64,000 nt of DNA, taken from Adineta ricciae (lineage: Eukaryota > Rotifera > Eurotatoria > Adinetida > Adinetidae). Each line of letters starts with the position of its first letter. Within the stretch, counting starts at the first letter, position 1. Shown here in pieces: positions 62,947 to 64,000 of the stretch. Location: positions 62,001-126,000 of the forward strand of contig CAJNOJ010000037.1 of NCBI GenBank assembly GCA_905250025.1, read 5' to 3'. A model generated the notes under the pieces. The model did not search any database and was not told the DNA's origin. It saw nothing but the letters and a program-made list of their open reading frames with translations. The translations under genes and the position numbers were made by a program.

Positions 62947-64000
62947 ACACAGGTGCTACTGGTTTTTTTCTTCTTCAGTTCTTCGTTTTGATAGTGTTGT
63001 TTTCTTACTATATTTCTTCTTCGTTATTTATTCAATAACAAAAATAAATTTTACTCTAATTTTATCACAGAAATCAGTATATATATACGTATGTCTTATC
63101 TGCGTTAGTTTGTTATTGATTATGTGCTAATCGGACGGAAAAAAAGAGAGCAAATCTGTGGAATAAATGCACCGCGAATAGAAGAAAAACTCATGCTCTT
63201 CTCGATTGTATACAATATACTTAGCGGACAAAAAAGGAATAGGAATTATTCGACGAAATGCATCTCGCACAGCTATTTTACAGTAGAGAAAAAGTTCCAA
63301 TTCAACAGAGAAAAACATACTAATAATTGATAGGTACATATCAATCAAGAAGTGGATATTCTATGAACGACGACTTATGTTTTGTATAATCTGTGTCAAA
63401 TATCACTGTCATCTTCCAAGGCTTATGTTGATGTCAGTAGATTTAACATAAGCACAAGGTTCGAATACGACTGTTGCCATTTGTAAAATTACAAATTATG
63501 ATTTGTTGTATATACACAGTGCATTCTAAAATGAAACTCTCATGCTGAATCTACAAGACTCTGACATTATTATTGGAAAGCATCAGCCGATGCATAACTT
63601 GAACATCAAATTGGGTAAATTACTCAATAGTTTATTTCACTATTAGAACGTGTATTATCATTGGACATCTTTGTTAAGAGTGTAGATTATAGACCTCAGA
63701 TAAGAAAGAACGTTTTACACACGAAACTGATACTCTTGGAATGTGTCTATTCGGTGTGTAATAGATCTTTCTCAGCATCTGAATGTTTTTCGGTAAGCCA
63801 AATACTACAAGGTTAACACACATGGTCAAAGGAAACTACCTCATGCGTGCTAATGAATTATTCAATGCTTGTTTAGAGTATATGCAGTCCTTCGATTTGA
63901 CTACGTACCACGTTCATGACGATAATCATCGACGAGTGATCATGAGCTCTCATCTCTGCAATATGCAGTATGCCATTTTTCTAAGAAGATCTATTCTTCT
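62947..64000. other. 3' flank and intergenic, no gene seen
   Basis: An AATAAA lies near 63042, a plausible polyadenylation signal for the zinc-finger gene. Nothing coding is recognised up to the right edge. Confidence 0.55.

Noticed and set aside
1-64000. CRISPR arrays, rRNA, snRNA, bdelloid spliced-leader RNA gene, telomeric repeats, transposons
   Set aside because: None recognised on reading. The spliced-leader gene itself is not seen, so trans-splicing rests only on acceptor positions.

Overview
The window looks like animal nuclear DNA. It is AT-rich and gene-dense, and most genes are split by very short GT-AG introns (about 50-60 nt, minimum 39 nt). Families include axonemal dynein, a two-pore potassium channel, PIAS, BCR/ABR, an SBK-type kinase, a carotenoid oxygenase and a C2orf81 homologue. 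The compact introns, tandem paralogues, likely trans-splice acceptors and a B-box-like gene with the Cys/His/EHR style common in rotifers suggest a bdelloid rotifer. This is inference; no marker gene in the window proves it.

Layout. 1-12620 (+): the 3' three-quarters of an outer-arm dynein heavy chain (DNAH5/DNAH8 type), running in from the left edge. It contains two tandem 123-nt exons that encode alternative versions of the same AAA3-AAA4 segment. 12799-13605 (-): a small, probably GPI-anchored secreted protein. 14234-14896 (+): a small heat-shock protein with two alpha-crystallin domains and a CaaX-like end. 16021-20141 (+): two head-to-tail PIAS SUMO ligases, perhaps co-transcribed. 20303-21373 (-): a Thr-rich single-pass membrane protein. 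22783-23949 (+): a four-span membrane protein. 25981-27531 (+): a TASK-like K2P channel with an unusual first pore and an 11-nt exon. 28377-29629 (-): an SBK-like kinase.

31499-33246: six identical tRNA-Lys(UUU) genes. 34934-38520 (-): a 1,048-residue, mostly disordered protein. 40273-42911 (+): two single-exon type II membrane glycosyltransferase-like paralogues. 45422-50440 (+): a BCR/ABR-type DH-PH-C2-RhoGAP protein. 50908-53070 (-): a carotenoid oxygenase. 54304-55391 (+): a B-box-like protein. 55780-56394 (-): a small SET-domain protein. 57209-59294 (+): a C2orf81 homologue. 61563-62946 (+): a C2H2 zinc-finger protein with an N-terminal ZAD-like Cys cluster.

The genes do not form one pathway. 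Linked themes are SUMO ligation (the PIAS pair) and lysine tRNA supply. Exon joins were derived by hand from GT-AG signals, phase and family similarity, and every multi-exon model keeps an open frame. The strongest novelty candidate is the pair of equal-length, equal-phase dynein exons, which look mutually exclusive. No CRISPR array, transposon or rRNA was recognised.
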